64,000 nucleotides of DNA from Methanosarcinaceae archaeon (GTDB lineage: Archaea; Halobacteriota; Methanosarcinia; Methanosarcinales; Methanosarcinaceae), in the NCBI GenBank assembly GCA_020055655.1, contig JAIPUR010000007.1:1-64000 (forward strand), in the 5' to 3' direction. The notes beneath the pieces are model-generated. The model had not been told where the DNA came from, did no database searches, and worked only from the letters and a program-made list of their open reading frames with translations. Below, piece after piece: positions 62,536 to 64,000 of the stretch (positions within the stretch are counted from its first letter, which is position 1; every line of letters begins with the position of its first letter). The position numbers and the translations under genes are program-made.

Positions 62536-64000
62536 ATGTCAGCTCCAATTGCAGAAGAACTTGCTAAAAACCAGAAATCTATTAGTGTTGCAGAATTCTT
62601 TGAGAAGAACAGGCAGATCCTTGGTTTTGATTCGGCTCCCCGCAGCCTGATCACAACTGTTAAGGAGGCAGTTGATAACTCTCTTGATGCTTGTGAAGAA
62701 TCAGAGATACTACCTGATATATTATTACACATTGAACGTTCAGAAAAAGATAATATCGTTATGATTATCGAAGACAACGGGCCTGGTATCGTAAAGGAAC
62801 AGATCCCAAAGGTATTTGCGAAGCTCCTTTATGGATCCCGTTTCCATGCTATTAAACAAAGTCGTGGCCAGCAGGGTATAGGTATATCCGCATCAGTTCT
62901 TTATTCCCAACTAACTTCAGGGCACCCAACCAAGATAATTTCCAAAATAGGCCAGGATGATCCTGCACATTTTTACGAATTGATGATAAATACCAGTACT
63001 AATGATCCTGAGATATTACGCGATGACATCGTTGACTGGGACCGCCCTCATGGTACTCGTATTGAAATGGAAATGGAGGCATCATATGTTCGCGGAAGGA
63101 GACAATCTATCTATGAGTATCTCAAAGCCACTGCAATTATAAATCCACATGCAAGAATAACTCTTGTTGAACCAGATGGCAATGAAGTGATATTTGAGAG
63201 GGGCACAGACAAATTACCAATTCCTGCCAAAGAAATTCTTCCTCATCCTCATGGGATCGAGCTTGGCACTCTTATGAAGATGCTTCGCTACACAGAGAGA
63301 CAAAAACTCACTCCATTCCTTCGTTACTCGTTCTCAAAGATCGGTCATCTCACAGCAGAGGAAATCTGCAAGGCATCAGGACTTGATCCTGAGTCTGATC
63401 CGCATGAAATGGACCGTAATCAAGCCAAAAAACTCCTTGATGCTTTCGGGAAGGCCAAGATCATGGCACCACCTACAGACTGTCTTTCCCCTATTGGTGG
63501 GGATCTTATCTACAAAGGTCTGGAAAAAGAGTTCAGTGTGGACTTCATAGCAACTACCACTCGTTCAGCATCTGTATTCTCAGGCAATCCTTTCGTTGTG
63601 GAGGTAGGTCTTGCTTATGGTGGTGAACTTCAGAAAGATGACCGTGTTGATATTATGCGTTTTGCAAACAGGGTTCCTTTGCTGTATCAACAGGGTGGCT
63701 GTGTTACAACACATGCAATAGAATCTATTAAATGGAAACAGTATGGATTGAATCAACCTGGAGGTGGACTTCCAAGTGGCCCTGTGGTAATCCTTATTCA
63801 CGTTGCTTCCACAAACGTTCCATTCACTTCAGAATCAAAAGATGCAGTTGCTGATATTCCTGAGATAAAAGATGAGGTGGAGCTGGCTATAAAGGAAGTT
63901 GCAAGAAAGCTAAATCGTTATCTTAACAAACAAAGTTCTCTTAAAAAGCGTCGTGAAAAAGAAATTATCATAACAAAAGTTCTTCCGAAACTTGCTGAAA
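62536..64000 (+). CDS. top6B: DNA topoisomerase VI subunit B (partial, runs off the window)
   Basis: 488 codons visible with no stop. The GHKL ATPase has N-box [44 protein letters not shown], then [11 protein letters not shown]2TH and transducer domains follow ([37 protein letters not shown]). Subunit B captures the second DNA segment and drives ATP-dependent decatenation with Top6A, which probably lies just downstream. A GAGGGAGAT Shine-Dalgarno is present. Confidence 0.95.
   Translation, partial: MSAPIAEELAKNQKSISVAEFFEKNRQILGFDSAPRSLITTVKEAVDNSLDACEESEILPDILLHIERSEKDNIVMIIEDNGPGIVKEQIPKVFAKLLYGSRFHAIKQSRGQQGIGISASVLYSQLTSGHPTKIISKIGQDDPAHFYELMINTSTNDPEILRDDIVDWDRPHGTRIEMEMEASYVRGRRQSIYEYLKATAIINPHARITLVEPDGNEVIFERGTDKLPIPAKEILPHPHGIELGTLMKMLRYTERQKLTPFLRYSFSKIGHLTAEEICKASGLDPESDPHEMDRNQAKKLLDAFGKAKIMAPPTDCLSPIGGDLIYKGLEKEFSVDFIATTTRSASVFSGNPFVVEVGLAYGGELQKDDRVDIMRFANRVPLLYQQGGCVTTHAIESIKWKQYGLNQPGGGLPSGPVVILIHVASTNVPFTSESKDAVADIPEIKDEVELAIKEVARKLNRYLNKQSSLKKRREKEIIITKVLPKLAE

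Overview
The window is chromosomal DNA of a low-GC methanogenic archaeon. The best fit is Methanosarcinaceae, of the methylotrophic Methanococcoides/Methanolobus kind; I inferred this from gene content and did not check it by search. Evidence for a methanogen: a complete formylmethanofuran dehydrogenase operon (F-A-C-D-B), two CfbA-type chelatases for coenzyme F430, a methanogenesis marker 4/MtxX protein, and a response regulator with a methanogen output domain. Evidence for Archaea: Rpo4, L21e, L37e, S8e, an Sm-like protein, RfcL, topoisomerase VI, Pus10/TrmY, GHMP-type shikimate kinase and HMG-CoA reductase. Both TATA-plus-leader and apparently leaderless genes occur.

Layout. 1-3.0 kb: surface/membrane proteins, a TrmB-type regulator and a DUF169 protein. 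3.0-10.2 kb (minus): fmdFACDB-fdhD, then two tandem cfbA copies. 10.6-12.9 kb: a shortened DUF1638-like gene, then aroK-chorismate mutase-purE. 12.9-20.7 kb: response regulator, second DUF169 gene with twin operators, KaiC-like ATPase, a 2-oxoacid:ferredoxin oxidoreductase pair and a four-PAS histidine kinase. 20.9-27.1 kb (minus): RNA/translation cluster (DEAD helicase, TrmY, Pus10, L21e, Rpo4, DUF655, KsgA, HemK2). 27.2-31.5 kb: thiD, lsm-rpl37e-purF, a candidate small RNA, tRNA-His and thi4. 31.5-41.9 kb: membrane histidine kinase, AAA ATPase, RNase Z, S8e, Lrp regulator with aminotransferase, a MotA/ExbB-like pair, and AI-2E and PsiE family membrane proteins. 41.8-43.0 kb: a decaying stretch with a tetranucleotide repeat, a frameshifted ferredoxin fragment, an inverted repeat and a truncated RDD protein. 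43.0-54.5 kb: HTH regulator with operator, stand-alone ArcS-like domain, second KaiC-like ATPase, hmgA, aconitase-family large subunit, two tRNAs, FKBP, sugar nucleotidyltransferase with a flippase-like membrane protein, and radical SAM. 54.9-64.0 kb: ilvD, a small zinc-finger protein, a ribbon-helix-helix repeat protein, ThyA-like, MtxX, RfcL, a stand-alone RAM domain and the start of top6B.

The signals that stand out are these. (1) Three genes (TrmB regulator, response regulator, korA) have conserved N-termini that can only be reached from CTG, ATT and ACG codons, two of them clearly and one plausibly placed behind a Shine-Dalgarno site; each is one base from ATG. (2) A ribbon-helix-helix protein carries nine 17-residue repeats and has an array of half-sites beside its own promoter. 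(3) A possible switch-like small RNA lies at about 30.3 kb. (4) Two 21-bp near-palindromes sit exactly 42 bp apart in front of a DUF169 gene. No CRISPR array, insertion sequence or prophage was seen.
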